This document shows positions 63,493 through 64,000 of a stretch of DNA of 64,000 nt, piece after piece; positions within the stretch are counted from its first letter, which is position 1, and each line of letters starts with the position of its first letter. The notes below the pieces were generated by a model, which saw nothing but the letters and a program-made list of their open reading frames with translations, was not told where the DNA came from and did no database searches. The stretch covers positions 17,050,001 through 17,114,000 of the forward strand of contig OZ316891.1 of assembly GCA_973895155.1 (NCBI GenBank). The letters run 5' to 3'. The position numbers and the translations under genes are program-made. The DNA comes from Marsupella aquatica. Its lineage: Eukaryota; Marchantiophyta.

Positions 63493-64000
63493 CGGTGCAA
63501 GGGCGCCATTCCTTTTAGGGAAGGCGGACGTGGAGGGAGGAGGCGTGAGTGGGCAGGGCGGGCGCGGATCTCCACGTTTAGGATTAGGATCAGAACCAGG
63601 AGCGGCCCTGACACTTAGCTTAGTGGGATTGCGGTCCCACTGGTAGGAGCAACACTTGTGCTCCTGCCTTGCTGTACATAGGTAGATTCGGGCAAGTAGA
63701 TTACTGTTAAGTAGATTAGGCTTACGATGCAAAGAATGGCGGATCCACTACCAGGATAAGTACCTGGGCAGCGGGGAGCTCAGGGCCTCTTCTTTAGCAA
63801 GTTTTTAGTTTGCACCAGCCGGGCTGGGATCAAGTAGTACGAGAAGCTCTCGGTTAGTCATACAGTGACCCTTGTGTATATTCATGTTTCCTCATGCCTA
63901 AGAGCTGAATAGAGTTGGCCTCACGGCTTAGTTCGCAGAACTTGTGTATGAGATGTACTGTTTGTATGGCAAGTGCATGGTATGACTCAGTCAGAATGAG

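Larger units (their letters stand above)
48852..64000 (+). mobile_element. Ty3 element A, Athila/Tat-like with ORF-bearing 4.65-kb LTRs
   Basis: LTR 48852-53505, primer site 53510, gag-protease 53575-56568, pol 56475-59741, polypurine tract, second LTR from 59730, cut by the window end. The two LTRs differ at roughly twenty residues over the ~1,205-residue ORF and by one 30-bp repeat-number change, so the insertion is recent. It sits in gag of element B; the predicted 5-bp target duplication is ACGTG (48847-48851), to be found right of the window. Two in-frame stops in pol mean this copy would need help to move. Confidence 0.93.
59730..64000 (+). repeat. 3' LTR of element A (cut by window end)
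   Basis: Collinear with 48852 onward up to the last base of the window, including the noncoding part after the ORF (63493-64000). About 0.4 kb of its end is missing from the window. Confidence 0.93.

Overview
The window looks like intergenic DNA of a land plant with a large, repeat-rich nuclear genome. The only clear host gene is the last exon of a plant-type peroxisomal NAD/nucleotide carrier at 19-204. Almost everything else is nested transposable elements. Spliceosomal introns, plant-type Ty3 lineages (one chromovirus with an iMet primer site, and Athila/Tat-like elements with a TGGCGC-type primer site), a MULE-like transposon and stops that mostly look like C-to-T decay all fit a plant. 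I cannot name the species.

Layout: (1) 1-3198, carrier exon followed by noncoding DNA with small tandem repeats. (2) 3199-22469, a minus-strand chromovirus with 1.48-1.49 kb LTRs and a 5-bp target duplication (ATAGG). Its integrase gene is split at 5641/16282 by a 10,622-bp DNA transposon (5651-16272) with a 9-bp target duplication (CCTGGTAGC). (3) That transposon carries two divergent genes. A minus-strand DDE transposase has a C-terminal SWIM zinc finger. A plus-strand, four-exon gene fuses a ParB/sulfiredoxin-like domain to a permuted (beta-type) DNA methyltransferase-like domain. About 17 copies of the palindrome TAGCGCCNGGCGCTA lie in its introns, divergent promoter and ends, and none in the exons. 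(4) 22470-34300, a second, older minus-strand coding region: coiled-coil exons, a ParB-like domain, a Ulp1-type protease with its catalytic residues present, and an FCP1/HAD-phosphatase-like segment. Its introns carry a different palindrome (CTACACGAGNCTCGTGTGG). It is interrupted by a 3,847-bp solo LTR (28298-32144) and by a ~370-bp miniature relative of the element in (3) (26176-26545). (5) 34300-37736, noncoding DNA with a 99-bp RY-rich tandem array and one unrecognised short gene remnant. (6) 37737-48851, a degraded minus-strand Ty3 element (B) whose LTR carries an ORF and is itself interrupted by a 2,589-bp solo LTR (39402-41990). (7) 48852 to the window end, a young plus-strand Ty3 element (A) inserted into the gag gene of B. 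Its LTRs are about 4.65 kb and each copy encodes an intact ~1,205-1,215-residue coiled-coil protein from the U3 side of the LTR.

The two main themes are: (i) transposons pairing a ParB-like protein with an element-specific palindrome kept in noncoding DNA, which suggests a DNA-marking, parS-like or anti-silencing system analogous to VANC of Arabidopsis VANDAL elements; and (ii) a Ty3 lineage that places a large extra gene inside its LTR, seen in three independent insertions here. Both functional readings are inference; the sequence architecture is what is observed.
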